Shown here: positions 16,654 through 24,714 of the stretch, piece after piece
How positions within the stretch are numbered: position 1 is the stretch's first letter
Layout of the letters: each line of letters begins with the position of its first letter
The notes under the pieces: model-generated
Told to the model about the DNA's origin: nothing
Database searches by the model: none
What the model saw: the letters and a program-made list of their open reading frames with translations, nothing else
Position numbers and translations under genes: made by a program
Assembly: GCA_910588035.1 (NCBI GenBank)
Contig: CAJUPY010000023.1
Location: 1-36,632 of the forward strand
Length of the DNA stretch: 36,632 nucleotides
DNA from: an uncultured Muribaculaceae bacterium
GTDB lineage: Bacteria; Bacteroidota; Bacteroidia; Bacteroidales; Muribaculaceae
Direction of reading: 5' to 3'

Positions 16654-16685
16654 CAAAATTATACTAAAATGTCGGCAGTTGCAAA
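16654..16685 (-). promoter_or_regulatory. Predicted sppA promoter
   Basis: On the minus strand TTTG (16685-16682) and TAATTTTG (16661-16654) are 20 bases apart, a complete match to the Bacteroidota -33/-7 pattern. The transcript would have a leader of about 80 bases before the ATG at 16566 and likely covers lpxK, PNP and thiL. Confidence 0.7.
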
Positions 16686-16737
16686 TTTTGCACATTTTTT
16701 TTGAAAACATTATTTATTAGTGTCGGTTGTAAACGAA

Positions 16738-16776
16738 AATCTCCACTACGCAAAATTGATACGCGCAGTGGAGATT
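16738..16776 (-). terminator. Intrinsic terminator after the unknown membrane-protein pair
   Basis: AATCTCCACT at 16738-16747 pairs with AGTGGAGATT at 16767-16776. On the minus strand the hairpin is followed by TTTTCGTTT. It lies 25 bases past the stop at 16802 and upstream of the sppA promoter. Confidence 0.75.
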
Positions 16777-16801
16777 GAAGAAGTGGGTTTCTTCCGAATT
16801 T

Positions 16802-17464
16802 CTATTGTTCGCCGTAGGTTGCTACATACCAATCATAGTAGGGTTGGCCGTCATCTTCCGATTGTCTGAATCTGTCGAGACACTCGGTCGGGTAACGACA
16901 TGCCAATGAAGAGGCTGTCATAGATACTTCAAACGGCTTGGCTTCTCCTTTGACCGTCACGTATTCTGGTGCGCGGAAAACTATCGGCATGTTGTTGAAC
17001 ACGGCGAAATCGGTCATATCGGTGCCATAGGTCGAGAAGAAAATATCAAGCAATTTGCCGCAGCAGACATCTTTCTCATATTTTTTTCCGTAGGGGTTAA
17101 AGTCGATATCTTCTGTGTTTTCGGGTGCATATTGATATCCGGCGTATCCAATATAGTCTATTGTCACACACAGTGTGCTGTCTTGTATGGACACACCTTT
17201 GAACGTGACAGTCCGTCCGGTTTGTTTCACTGTTGTCGGAAATTTCAATGTACCGGCTATTTCGTCGAAAGTCAGATCGTTTTTAATGTGGTTCACATGC
17301 TTGTTGAAATCTTCAAGCATCGCTGCTTTTGCAGCCTCTTCTTTCTGTTGTTGGCGCAGTTCGGCAACTTCTTCAAGTTTATAGCCCGCAACGCATAAGA
17401 GAATGACAGTGGCGAGTGCAGCTAATGCCGCCAACTGCAGTGTGAGTGATTTCTGAGTGTCCAT
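16802..17464 (-). CDS. Unknown membrane-anchored protein
   Basis: The ATG at 17464 gives a 220-residue protein; an upstream TTG at 17476 would overlap the preceding gene. I do not recognise the family. There is one N-terminal transmembrane segment (LAALAALATVILLCVAGY) followed by a charged, probably coiled-coil stretch (KLEEVAELRQQQKEEAAKAAM) and a mixed soluble domain of about 150 residues that would lie in the periplasm. Two cysteines (DVCCGKLL) sit near the middle. It starts two bases after the stop of the polytopic protein upstream, so the two are surely co-expressed, and a terminator follows. Function unknown. Confidence 0.75.
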   Translation of the reverse strand: MDTQKSLTLQLAALAALATVILLCVAGYKLEEVAELRQQQKEEAAKAAMLEDFNKHVNHIKNDLTFDEIAGTLKFPTTVKQTGRTVTFKGVSIQDSTLCVTIDYIGYAGYQYAPENTEDIDFNPYGKKYEKDVCCGKLLDIFFSTYGTDMTDFAVFNNMPIVFRAPEYVTVKGEAKPFEVSMTASSLACRYPTECLDRFRQSEDDGQPYYDWYVATYGEQ

Positions 17465-17466
17465 GA

Positions 17467-18153
17467 TTATTCCCAATTATTGTCGGCACGCCGGCGAATA
17501 GTGTTACCGTCAGTGTCAATAGCGGTTCGGCCTGATCTGAAAGATGAAATGAAGTGGAGGTTGCCGTTCGCATCATGCACTATGTAGTCATCTGAATTGA
17601 TCGTGTCGCTGTTCTTCACCGACACACCACCGACAAGACCAAAGAGCATGCCTATCATCAACGCAATGCCCATTTGGGCGGTCATGGCTATCATTCCGAG
17701 TGCGAGATAGCCCGATGTGATTCCGAGCATGGTAGAGAACAGCATGGTGATGAAATCAAATCTGAAAAGTGACATGACCAGATTTTTCAGACATGCGCCA
17801 AAAGCTGCGACGAACGCGGCAAACACAGGTGTTGTCACAATCCAGAGCATGAAACCTTCTCCGAAATCGACTTTGTGCCAGTGTTCTGTCGACAATATGG
17901 CCATTAGTGACATCAACATTCCGGCAGCTGAGCTTGCGCCACAAATGGCAAACAGTGCTTCAAGGTGGCGGGCCTTTCTTGTGGCGACAAACCAGGCTAT
18001 GCCATATGCGACAGTGATTGAGAGGCTGATGATAAACTGGGTTACGGCATCTTTGGAAAGAGCGAATGGCCTGAGCGGACCATAGCCGAAACACACTGCC
18101 CACGAAATAACGGCCAGCATCAGAAACAGGTAGGCTTTCAGAAAGTTTTTCAT
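17467..18153 (-). CDS. Unknown polytopic membrane protein
   Basis: This 228-residue protein has about five or six hydrophobic segments between residues 4 and 180 (for example LFLMLAVISWAVCFGYG, IISLSITVAYGIAWFVA, GMLMSLMAIL, MIAMTAQMGIALMIGMLFGLVGG). A cytosolic-looking C-terminal tail of about 45 residues follows, with VHDANGNLHFIS and DTDGNTIRRRADN. I do not recognise a family or transport motif. The partner protein begins two bases downstream of its stop. A -7 box lies about 26 bases upstream of the start. The pair probably forms a membrane complex, but nothing in the neighbours points to a role. Confidence 0.75.
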   Translation of the reverse strand: MKNFLKAYLFLMLAVISWAVCFGYGPLRPFALSKDAVTQFIISLSITVAYGIAWFVATRKARHLEALFAICGASSAAGMLMSLMAILSTEHWHKVDFGEGFMLWIVTTPVFAAFVAAFGACLKNLVMSLFRFDFITMLFSTMLGITSGYLALGMIAMTAQMGIALMIGMLFGLVGGVSVKNSDTINSDDYIVHDANGNLHFISSFRSGRTAIDTDGNTIRRRADNNWE

Positions 18154-18178
18154 AAATGATTGATTTATAATTATTTCA

Positions 18179-18186
18179 CAAATATA
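18179..18186 (-). promoter_or_regulatory. -7 box upstream of the unknown membrane pair
   Basis: The minus strand reads TATATTTG, an exact TAnnTTTG match, 26 bases before the ATG at 18153. No convincing -33 TTTG is found. Confidence 0.4.
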
Positions 18187-18243
18187 GCCAGACTATTTTG
18201 AATTAATGGTATGTGGAATTGATATACTATATTAAAATTAGTT

Positions 18244-18299
18244 AAAACGTAAAGAGTCCCAAAAGTTTTGTATCTGACTTTTGGGACTCTTTACGTTTT
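18244..18299 (-). terminator. Terminator hairpin with 23-bp perfect arms
   Basis: Bases 18244-18266 are the exact reverse complement of 18277-18299, with a ten-base loop at 18267-18276. The arms start AAAACGTAAAGAG and end CCCAAAAGT. On the minus strand the hairpin ends in TTTT and then AACTAATTTT. It lies 29 bases past the nuclease stop, so it most likely terminates that gene. The stem is unusually long for a simple terminator. Confidence 0.8.
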
Positions 18300-18327
18300 G
18301 TAGTCCAGGTGCCTTTTAAGTGAAATT

Positions 18328-20712
18328 TTATTTTACTACCACCCGGCGTGCGAAGTCATTGACGACGACAATGTAGAGTCCTGGAGCGAGAGTGAGTGTG
18401 ACGGTCTCGTTTTTCAAAGAGGAGGAGTAGCGGCACATTCCGTCGGTTGAGTATACGGCAGCTGACGCTTTGTCAACCGAGTTTTCGATGACAAGATTGC
18501 CGTTGAGGCAATAAGCGTCCCAGGTGTTGAATTCGGGGGGAGTGACTGACGACGAGTGGTCGGTTATCTCGATATCGTCGACCAGAATGCGTTTTCCTGA
18601 TGTCTGACGCAGCCTGATACGTACATTTCCGGCAATGTTGGGTCGATAGCTGAAACCGGTGTAGTTTTCGGAGTCGACTTTTGCTGAGCCACATGAGTTC
18701 CATGATTGGCCGTTGTCGGTCGAGTATTCAACTTCTATGGTTGATGTACCGTCATTAGTCCAGTTGCGTGCCTGGAACGACACAGTTGCGGCTCCGCGCG
18801 TTTTATTTTCAGCCATTTCGAGACTGCTGTCGCTGTTTTTGCCGAATCGTGCGCACAGCACACCGCTGTTGGCATATTTGCTGTCACTATTGTAGACACC
18901 GACATTTCGGCAGTTCCACATTGCAGCAGAACCTTCATAAACACCGTTGGTATAGTTGTCTTTGTTGTTGGCCTCGAAGTCTTCAAGGAAAGTTCCGGTT
19001 GCTTTAGAGACAACGCCTGTCACTTCAAAATCGTCATTGAAATAGCCGTCGGCCGAGGCTGCCAGAATGGTTTTGAACGATCCGGCGGAGGTGCTGAACA
19101 GCCTGATGTAGAATCGGTCTTCACCGGGAACGAGAATCAGCTCTGAACTCCACGATGTTTTGTCAGTGGAGAGCTGGAACGGTTCTTTGACGGTAAACTT
19201 GATGTTACCTTCAATATTTTCGATGTCGGCGAAAATCTCAAGCGGTTCTGAAGGATAGCCTGCCGTTGACTCAAACTCGGTTGATCCGTTAGGGGTCAGT
19301 GTTATGACAGGTTGCAGTCCGGCAGTGGTGACGCTCACATGGTTTGAGTGTAAATCGCCTGATGTGAGATAGTAGACATAGGCAGTCGAATGCTCCAGAC
19401 CGTCTACGAGACATGATTGGGCGTTAGCTTCCACCTCTCGCGGAAAATTGTCAATCGATGAGCCGTTTTGCTCAACATGGAGTGTGTATATGTCATTTTC
19501 CCCCGATATATTGATCCAGCTTGCCACAAACGATTCAGATGTGATTGAAGTGGCCGGTTGGGCAGGAATGCCGTTAACGGCTGTCGCCATGACGTTGACC
19601 GAAGATGACAGGGAGGCTGATCTCAGTATGAGATGTCCGGTGAACGATCCGGTGACATCTGAACTGAAAGTCAGCGTAACCGATGCCGTGCCGTTGTTGA
19701 CCGCTTCTTTTTTTAACGTATTGGGCGATATAGAGAAGTTGGCGGCCGGTGTGACATATGCTGTGACATCATCTTCAAGAGCTGTGCCTTTGACGGAAAT
19801 GTCTATAGAGCGTGGACGTCCGGTCGAGGCCAAGCCCATGTCAATGGTCGAACCGTCGGCCGGAGTGACGATGGCAGATGCACCTGTCGTACCGGGATAC
19901 CATGGTGTTCCGACTTTTGATCCCCAGATGAATTCTGCCAATTCAGGGTGATCGATAAATGGGTTGCGGTTGGTCTGGTGACGGCTGACTGCGTCATTGC
20001 GCGTCGTTTCCTTTTCGCTGACCTCGTCTTGTCTATGCCATTTCATCAGCAGATCGACCGACCACTTTGAAAATGCGGGATAGGAGTTACCGGCGAGCAT
20101 ATCGCTCTTCCAACCCGCGATACGGTCGTAATATGCAGCCGCCATGTAGAAGTATGAGCGGGCGAAGTCGCCTTTGTACTGATCGTCGGGCTCGAACACT
20201 TTTCCTGAATAGCCCGTGAATGTAGAGTTTCCAAGACGTCCGAGAGGCTTTATGTTTCCGCTTGATGGCAGAGTGGTGCCGTTGCTGCATTCGCCATATG
20301 GAAAGTTTAAACGTTGACCGTTCACTTTTCCGTCGGTCGGATAAATGTGGTATGCATCGGAATACATCGGTGAAGCGTCGTTGAACCAGCTTTTGGGAAA
20401 TGAATGCTCTCGGTTTATGCAGTCGCCTACATACTTGTAGTCTCCACATCGTTCGCCGGTTGTGTTCCAATGTTTTGTCGAATACATGTCCCAGAACTTT
20501 CCGTCGGGATAGATGTCTGATGTCTGGTAGACGTCCCACAGTTTGCTGTAGCTGACTGTGTTATGCTTGCCTACAATGTCATGCAATGCAGCCAGAAGTG
20601 CCTGTCCGGTTTTACCTTCGGCCTTTGAATAATAGCCTTCGGTCGCATCGGCCATGACCGGAATTGAAATAGAGAGAGTGAACAGAAATGATAGATAGGT
20701 GCGATATGTCAT
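18328..20712 (-). CDS. Secreted endonuclease I family protein with C-terminal sorting-like domain
   Basis: The 794-residue protein is a secreted, metal-dependent nuclease of the EndA/NucM family (PF04231). A signal peptide ends near residue 21 (ISIPVMA). The nuclease domain covers about 25-270. The active-site motif NREHSFPKSW holds His103, and the supporting motif SDAYHIYPTDGKVNGQR follows at about 118-134. Downstream are immunoglobulin-like or BACON-like repeats, a fibronectin type III-like segment near 380-465 and a jelly-roll-like region near 590-710. The last 70 residues (YSTDGMCRY, then LAPGLYIVVVNDFARRVVVK) look like a type IX secretion C-terminal signal. It would digest DNA or RNA outside the cell for nutrients. 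It is a single-gene unit with a strong terminator. Confidence 0.9.
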   Translation of the reverse strand: MTYRTYLSFLFTLSISIPVMADATEGYYSKAEGKTGQALLAALHDIVGKHNTVSYSKLWDVYQTSDIYPDGKFWDMYSTKHWNTTGERCGDYKYVGDCINREHSFPKSWFNDASPMYSDAYHIYPTDGKVNGQRLNFPYGECSNGTTLPSSGNIKPLGRLGNSTFTGYSGKVFEPDDQYKGDFARSYFYMAAAYYDRIAGWKSDMLAGNSYPAFSKWSVDLLMKWHRQDEVSEKETTRNDAVSRHQTNRNPFIDHPELAEFIWGSKVGTPWYPGTTGASAIVTPADGSTIDMGLASTGRPRSIDISVKGTALEDDVTAYVTPAANFSISPNTLKKEAVNNGTASVTLTFSSDVTGSFTGHLILRSASLSSSVNVMATAVNGIPAQPATSITSESFVASWINISGENDIYTLHVEQNGSSIDNFPREVEANAQSCLVDGLEHSTAYVYYLTSGDLHSNHVSVTTAGLQPVITLTPNGSTEFESTAGYPSEPLEIFADIENIEGNIKFTVKEPFQLSTDKTSWSSELILVPGEDRFYIRLFSTSAGSFKTILAASADGYFNDDFEVTGVVSKATGTFLEDFEANNKDNYTNGVYEGSAAMWNCRNVGVYNSDSKYANSGVLCARFGKNSDSSLEMAENKTRGAATVSFQARNWTNDGTSTIEVEYSTDNGQSWNSCGSAKVDSENYTGFSYRPNIAGNVRIRLRQTSGKRILVDDIEITDHSSSVTPPEFNTWDAYCLNGNLVIENSVDKASAAVYSTDGMCRYSSSLKNETVTLTLAPGLYIVVVNDFARRVVVK

Positions 20713-20737
20713 AATGGTCAGGTTAGTGTTTATTGTG

Positions 20738-20745
20738 CAAAGTTA
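20738..20745 (-). promoter_or_regulatory. -7 box of the nuclease gene
   Basis: The minus strand reads TAACTTTG, an exact TAnnTTTG match, 26 bases before the ATG at 20712. No TTTG is seen at the -33 distance. It is divergent from the promoter of the small lipoprotein gene. Confidence 0.5.
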
Positions 20746-20815
20746 GTATAAAGCGATTGAAAAATATGTATGACATGAAAATTGAGGTGCTTTTTGCCAC
20801 ACACCACGATAACCT

Positions 20816-20845
20816 TTTGTGTCTCGAATATTATTCATAACTTTG
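20816..20845 (+). promoter_or_regulatory. Predicted promoter of the small lipoprotein gene
   Basis: TTTG at 20816-20819 and TAACTTTG at 20838-20845 are 18 bases apart, close to the usual 19-21. This places the transcription start near 20852 and excludes the in-frame GTG at 20819 as translation start. Confidence 0.6.
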
Positions 20846-20863
20846 TTCTTCAAAAAATATGTC

Positions 20864-21166
20864 ATGATGAAATCACGTGAACTTATCATAATTTGCTTTG
20901 CAATATTGTCATTTTGCCTGTCTTGTAAGTCTGAGTCATCTAAACGCACCGATCAGGCCGAGACTGCGGCAGTCGAAGCGGCAAGGAAACTTATTGCCGA
21001 TCAGCCGATGAATGACATGCAGCTGCAGTCACGCATTCTTGAGATCAGAAGCAATGAGTTCAAACTCAGGGAGGCCGGATTTGACAAGGCTGCCGACAAC
21101 TATATTTCGATCTTTGAGGCTACGGTCAGGGCCGAATCAGACTCACTTGCACGCATCATTTTTTGA
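20864..21166 (+). CDS. Small predicted lipoprotein, function unknown
   Basis: The product is about 100 residues from the ATG at 20864 (a second ATG follows directly at 20867). It opens with a lipoprotein signal peptide: MMKSRELIIICFAIL and then the lipobox FCLSC, with the cysteine as lipidation site. The mature part is about 77 residues, charged and probably all alpha-helical (AETAAVEAARKLIADQP onward). I do not recognise a family. It is the only plus-strand gene in this half of the window, lies between divergent nuclease and convergent maf, and has its own promoter. Its stop is one base from the maf stop. Confidence 0.75.
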   Translation: MMKSRELIIICFAILSFCLSCKSESSKRTDQAETAAVEAARKLIADQPMNDMQLQSRILEIRSNEFKLREAGFDKAADNYISIFEATVRAESDSLARIIF

Positions 21167-21167
21167 G

Positions 21168-21767
21168 TCAGAACTTCTTGAGGTGGTCAAACAGGTCGTG
21201 GAGCGGAAGTCCCATGACATTATAGAAGCACCCCTCGATGTGACTTATGCCGATGCAACCGATCCATTCCTGAATGCCGTAGGCTCCGGCTTTGTCAAAC
21301 GGGCTGTATCTGTCAATGTAATATTCGATCTCATCATCGGTCAGGTGGTCAAAATAGACGTTGGTCACGGTTGAGAATGTCTCTCTTTTTCCGGCTGTAG
21401 TCAGTGTTACACCTGTGATCACGCGGTGTGCCTGACCTGATAGCGTCCGTAGCATTTCCATAGCATCATTTCTATCGGCCGGTTTTCCAAGCACCTTGTC
21501 TCCGGCAACTACTACCGTGTCGGCGGTAATTAAAATGGAGTCTTCATCGATGATCCCATCGTATGCTGTTGCTTTTTTTCCGGAAATATAGGGGGCGACA
21601 TCTTCGGCTTTGATATCGTCGGGATAGCTTTCATCAACCTCGATCGTACGTGCTATTTCAACTTCGATATCGAGATCTTTCAAAAGTGCCCTGCGTCGTG
21701 GTGACGCGCTTGCAAGATAGATTCTTTTTCTGCCGGCCACCGGCAGTATCGAGTCGATTGTCACCAT
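21168..21767 (-). CDS. maf: Maf family nucleotide pyrophosphatase
   Basis: The ATG at 21765-21767 gives 199 residues; it overlaps the end of the kdsC-like gene by seven bases, which fits coupled translation better than a start 27 bases further upstream. Maf proteins hydrolyse non-canonical or particular nucleoside triphosphates such as dTTP or UTP. The signature LASASPRRRALL is at the N-terminus, VDESYP follows near residue 44, and LITADTVVV, LGKPAD and GVTL lie in the middle. The C-terminal half carries DKAGAYGIQ and the IGCIGISHIEGCFYNVMGLP segment. It is the last gene of a four-gene overlapping operon. Confidence 0.93.
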   Translation of the reverse strand: MVTIDSILPVAGRKRIYLASASPRRRALLKDLDIEVEIARTIEVDESYPDDIKAEDVAPYISGKKATAYDGIIDEDSILITADTVVVAGDKVLGKPADRNDAMEMLRTLSGQAHRVITGVTLTTAGKRETFSTVTNVYFDHLTDDEIEYYIDRYSPFDKAGAYGIQEWIGCIGISHIEGCFYNVMGLPLHDLFDHLKKF

Positions 21768-22285
21768 CCGAATGCTTTTCCGTTCATTACCCATTGGCCG
21801 TTGGCACGTAAAATCTCTTCGATAATGTCGCGTGCGACTCCATATCCTCCATTTATTGGCGATATGTAACCGGCAATTTCTCTGATGTCGACGGCGGCAT
21901 CAGCCGGACAAACCGCTAAACCGGCAGCACTCATACACTCGTAATCGGGAATGTCATCACCGACAAAGACCACTTCTTCGGGTTTGAGCCGGTTTTCTGA
22001 AATCCAACGTTCAAACACCGGCAATTTTACCGATGCTTTCAGAAATACATCTGTGATTCCGAGCCCGTTGAATCTGACTTTTATGGCTTCTGTCGCCGCA
22101 CCTGTCAGAATTGCGATTTTATATCCGAGTTTGATTGCCAGTTGAAGCGCATAACCATCTTTTATGTTGACCATGCGCGTCGGTTGACCGTCTGGTGACA
22201 ATGGAATTGTCGATGGTGACAGAACACCGTCGACGTCAAATACCAATGCCTTGATTTGTTTTAGATCGTAGTTTATTTTGCTCAT
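21761..22285 (-). CDS. KdsC-like HAD phosphatase (KDO-8-phosphate phosphatase family)
   Basis: This 174-residue protein is a small cap-less haloacid dehalogenase phosphatase. Motif I is FDVDGVLSP with nucleophile Asp17 and acid Asp19, motif II is AILTGAATEAI, and motif IV is VFVGDDIPDYECM. The length and the KASVKLPVFERW segment are those of KdsC, which releases KDO from KDO 8-phosphate for lipopolysaccharide core synthesis. Its presence beside lipid A genes elsewhere in the window is consistent. It overlaps the DUF2520 gene upstream by four bases and maf downstream by seven. A different sugar-phosphate substrate cannot be excluded. Confidence 0.88.
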   Translation of the reverse strand: MSKINYDLKQIKALVFDVDGVLSPSTIPLSPDGQPTRMVNIKDGYALQLAIKLGYKIAILTGAATEAIKVRFNGLGITDVFLKASVKLPVFERWISENRLKPEEVVFVGDDIPDYECMSAAGLAVCPADAAVDIREIAGYISPINGGYGVARDIIEEILRANGQWVMNGKAFGW

Positions 22286-23055
22286 TTTTTGAAATGGTTC
22301 ATGATCTGTCTCGAAATCAGATCGTAGATTTCCGCATCTTCTGTCGGTAACATTGACCGATGCTTTTCAATAATGTGCATGTCTCCTCGCCGAGCGGGAC
22401 CTGTCTGGGTTTTTTCGGGTGATGATTGCAGCGCATTTGCAAGTGTCATCTTGAGCAATGGTTCGAGATAGCTCAGATCAAACGAGTCCTGCTTCAAAAT
22501 GGAGTCGGCGATCAGCCACATGTAGTTGACGAAGTTACAAGCGAAAACAGCCGCCAGATGAAATTTGCCGCGTGTCGCGCTGTCGGCCTCACTCACCCGG
22601 TCGCTTATCGTCTGTGCCACTTTGATCAGATCGGCGGTCGTGACGGGAGAATTTCCTTCGACGAGCATGGGCACTTTTGAGAAATCGACTTCGGTTGTCA
22701 GGTTGAATGTCTGCAATGGGTAGAACACTCCGTATTTCGGTTTGATCCCTTCGAATACTTCCGCCGGAACGCTGCCCGAGGTGTGCGCCCAGATGCCGTT
22801 GGTAATTTCAATAGAGCGGGCGACATCGGCAATTGCATCATCTTTGACGGCCACGATGTAAAGGTCGGCATCGTCAGGAATCGATGAAACATCGTTTGTC
22901 GCACTTGCTGCCTTCAGTTTCTCTGACAACCGGGATGCATGGCCCGGTGTGGGACTGAACACACAACACACATCGGCCGTACGGTCGAGCGCGAGAGCCA
23001 TGTGTGTGGCCACATTGCCCGATCCGATGATGACAATCCGTGTCTGTTTCACCAT
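22282..23055 (-). CDS. Rossmann-fold protein with DUF2520 domain
   Basis: The 257-residue soluble protein has an N-terminal NAD(P)-binding Rossmann fold (TRIVIIGSGNVATHMALAL, residues 5-23), as in F420-dependent NADP reductases and ProC-like enzymes. The C-terminal helical DUF2520 domain follows (KYGVFYPLQTF and LAAVFACNFVNYMW). The HTSGSVPAEV segment near 115 is also typical. The substrate is not known for the family. It overlaps the nitroreductase gene by seven bases and the kdsC-like gene by four, so it is embedded in one operon. Confidence 0.88.
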   Translation of the reverse strand: MVKQTRIVIIGSGNVATHMALALDRTADVCCVFSPTPGHASRLSEKLKAASATNDVSSIPDDADLYIVAVKDDAIADVARSIEITNGIWAHTSGSVPAEVFEGIKPKYGVFYPLQTFNLTTEVDFSKVPMLVEGNSPVTTADLIKVAQTISDRVSEADSATRGKFHLAAVFACNFVNYMWLIADSILKQDSFDLSYLEPLLKMTLANALQSSPEKTQTGPARRGDMHIIEKHRSMLPTEDAEIYDLISRQIMNHFKK

Positions 23056-23576
23056 TTATCTGTGTGCACTTGTTCCCAAAGCAGTTTTTCTGTGTTCATC
23101 GGTTTGCGTTCCTCGTCTTTGTAACCGAAGGTAGCGATACACAGAACCCTCATTTCCTCAGGAATGTCAAGCTCATTTCTGACAATTTCCTCGGCAGGTG
23201 TTCCGTCGGCGGCATGGCGTCCGGCCACCTCTATCCAACATGATCCGAGACCGAGATCGGTAGCCTGAAGCTGCATGTATGCTGCTGCTATAGATCCGTC
23301 TTCAACCCAAGCCTCCGATTGCTCCGGATTGACCGTTACCACCACGGCCAGGGTGGCATTCTTGACCGGAAGTGCTCCGGCTTTCTTGCACTGACTCAGT
23401 TTTTCAAGTGTTTCTTTATCTTCGACAAGCACGAAATGCCATGAACGGCTGTTTTTTGAAGTCGGTGCCATCAAGGCTGCTTCAAGAATGAGTTTGACCT
23501 GTTCCGGGTCGAGCTGTTGATCCGTGTAACGTCTTATGCTTCGTCGGTTAATGACCAGATCGTGGAAATTTTCCAT
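23049..23576 (-). CDS. Nitroreductase family protein
   Basis: The 175-residue FMN-dependent oxidoreductase belongs to the small nitroreductase family. The N-terminal FMN-binding motif is RRSIRRYTDQQ, followed by ALMAPTSKNSRSWHFVLVED and the middle segment SIAAAYMQLQATDLGLGSCWIEV. The C-terminal part reads VLCIATFGYKDE. The true substrate could be a quinone, nitro compound or an unknown metabolite. It is the first gene of the operon running through DUF2520, kdsC-like and maf. Nested inverted repeats occupy its 5' leader. Confidence 0.9.
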   Translation of the reverse strand: MENFHDLVINRRSIRRYTDQQLDPEQVKLILEAALMAPTSKNSRSWHFVLVEDKETLEKLSQCKKAGALPVKNATLAVVVTVNPEQSEAWVEDGSIAAAYMQLQATDLGLGSCWIEVAGRHAADGTPAEEIVRNELDIPEEMRVLCIATFGYKDEERKPMNTEKLLWEQVHTDKW

Positions 23577-23588
23577 ATATGTTTCATG

Positions 23589-23620
23589 TTTTGACGCATT
23601 TTTCCCATTGTCAAAATGGG
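23589..23620. promoter_or_regulatory. Nested inverted repeats in the nitroreductase leader
   Basis: TTTTGAC at 23589-23595 pairs with GTCAAAA at 23610-23616, and separately CCCATT at 23604-23609 pairs with AATGGG at 23615-23620. The two pairings cannot both form. Neither is followed by a T-run, so this is not an obvious terminator. It might be an operator or an alternating RNA structure. Confidence 0.3.
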
Positions 23621-23627
23621 GTGGGTG

Positions 23628-24578
23628 TCATCGGTGACACGGCCATGCGTCGGGAAATTGTTTTGTGAATTCAGGTAGTGATGCAGGCTCCATTGCTTCG
23701 TGTGCCGATGTGCCTGTCGCAGCGATCACGCGGGTTTTGCCCGTACGTTCGATAATCTCGAGACGGCAACATCCGCTGTGTTGTTTGACAAATGTCTCTG
23801 CCTGTGTCCGGTTGGCGAGAGATGCGACAACCAGATAGTAAGGGTCATTGTCGTTGAAACGTGTTCTGACCGTCAATGAACTGAATGTCGTGTCAGCGAC
23901 TGCATATCCGTCGGCGACTGCTGGAACCAGAATGTTCAGCTCGATCATCTCAGTCACAACTGAAGGTTGAGTGACTTTGACTTCCGGAAGAGAGATTGCT
24001 GCATAGTTGACTCTTGACCGGTCGATAGAAACAGGCGTTGAAAACAGAATGCCCATCATCAGAATCACGACTATTGATGCGGCCACTTTCAGGTAGCGGT
24101 GCATGCCGATTATTGTCGGGCGGCTGTGCTCGATTGTTTTCTGTGGCTGTCCGATACGGTCACAGATGCGCGCCACACTGACCGGCTTCAGTCTGAAGTT
24201 GGCAGGCGCGACACTGTAGGTATCTGTAGGATAAAAAATTGTCTTACCTTCTTCAAAGGTGAATCTGCCGAGATGTCCGGCACGCAGCTCTCCGTCGTTT
24301 TGCAATTGAGATCTCATCGCTGCCGTCTCGTCATTGACCAACCTGGCGGCACGTTCAAACGAGATGCCATCACGCCGGGCGACCGACGAAGCTAACAGTC
24401 CGTCGTTATGGGTAAGCGACGGATTGAATATTACGGTCGTCGATGGTGGGTAAAATAGATGATTTTCAGCGTCATAGTGCGCCGGACGGTGTTGGGCGAT
24501 GAATGCACCGAAACCGGGCACAACCACACATTCATGGCTGCGCAACAGATATTCGATATGACGCGTAATCTCATTCAT
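23628..24578 (-). CDS. HU-CCDC81 and SPOR domain membrane protein
   Basis: The 316-residue protein matches a Bacteroidota-specific architecture. HU-like CCDC81-type domains occupy about residues 1-70 (VVVPGFGAFIAQH) and about 70-140 (LGRFTFEEGKTIFYP). A single transmembrane segment lies at about 163-181 (LKVAASIVVILMMGILFST). A SPOR-like domain is found at about 246-310 (YYLVVASLANRTQAETFV). The HU part would be cytoplasmic and the SPOR part periplasmic, so the protein could link DNA or a cytoplasmic partner to septal peptidoglycan. The conserved start fixes the ATG at 24578. A full promoter ends only five bases before it, suggesting a leaderless message. Confidence 0.85.
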   Translation of the reverse strand: MNEITRHIEYLLRSHECVVVPGFGAFIAQHRPAHYDAENHLFYPPSTTVIFNPSLTHNDGLLASSVARRDGISFERAARLVNDETAAMRSQLQNDGELRAGHLGRFTFEEGKTIFYPTDTYSVAPANFRLKPVSVARICDRIGQPQKTIEHSRPTIIGMHRYLKVAASIVVILMMGILFSTPVSIDRSRVNYAAISLPEVKVTQPSVVTEMIELNILVPAVADGYAVADTTFSSLTVRTRFNDNDPYYLVVASLANRTQAETFVKQHSGCCRLEIIERTGKTRVIAATGTSAHEAMEPASLPEFTKQFPDAWPCHR

Positions 24579-24583
24579 TACTG

Positions 24584-24614
24584 CAAAATTAACGTTTTTT
24601 GCTCAATGAACAAA
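24584..24614 (-). promoter_or_regulatory. Promoter of the HU/SPOR gene, predicted leaderless
   Basis: On the minus strand TTTG (24614-24611) and TAATTTTG (24591-24584) are 19 bases apart. The -7 box ends five bases before the ATG at 24578, so transcription should begin at or within a base or two of the start codon. Confidence 0.6.
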
Positions 24615-24714
24615 ATATATTTTCGAAAGATTTCCTCGACTATTGTGATGGAATATAGAAATTGCAGACTCTCTGATTACTCCGGGAGTCCGCTTTTGGT
24701 GATTTGGAACAGGT

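Noticed and set aside
24671..24700. Inverted GACTC/GAGTC after paralogue E as a terminator
   Set aside because: Five-base arms with a long loop and no following T-run; not strong enough to call.
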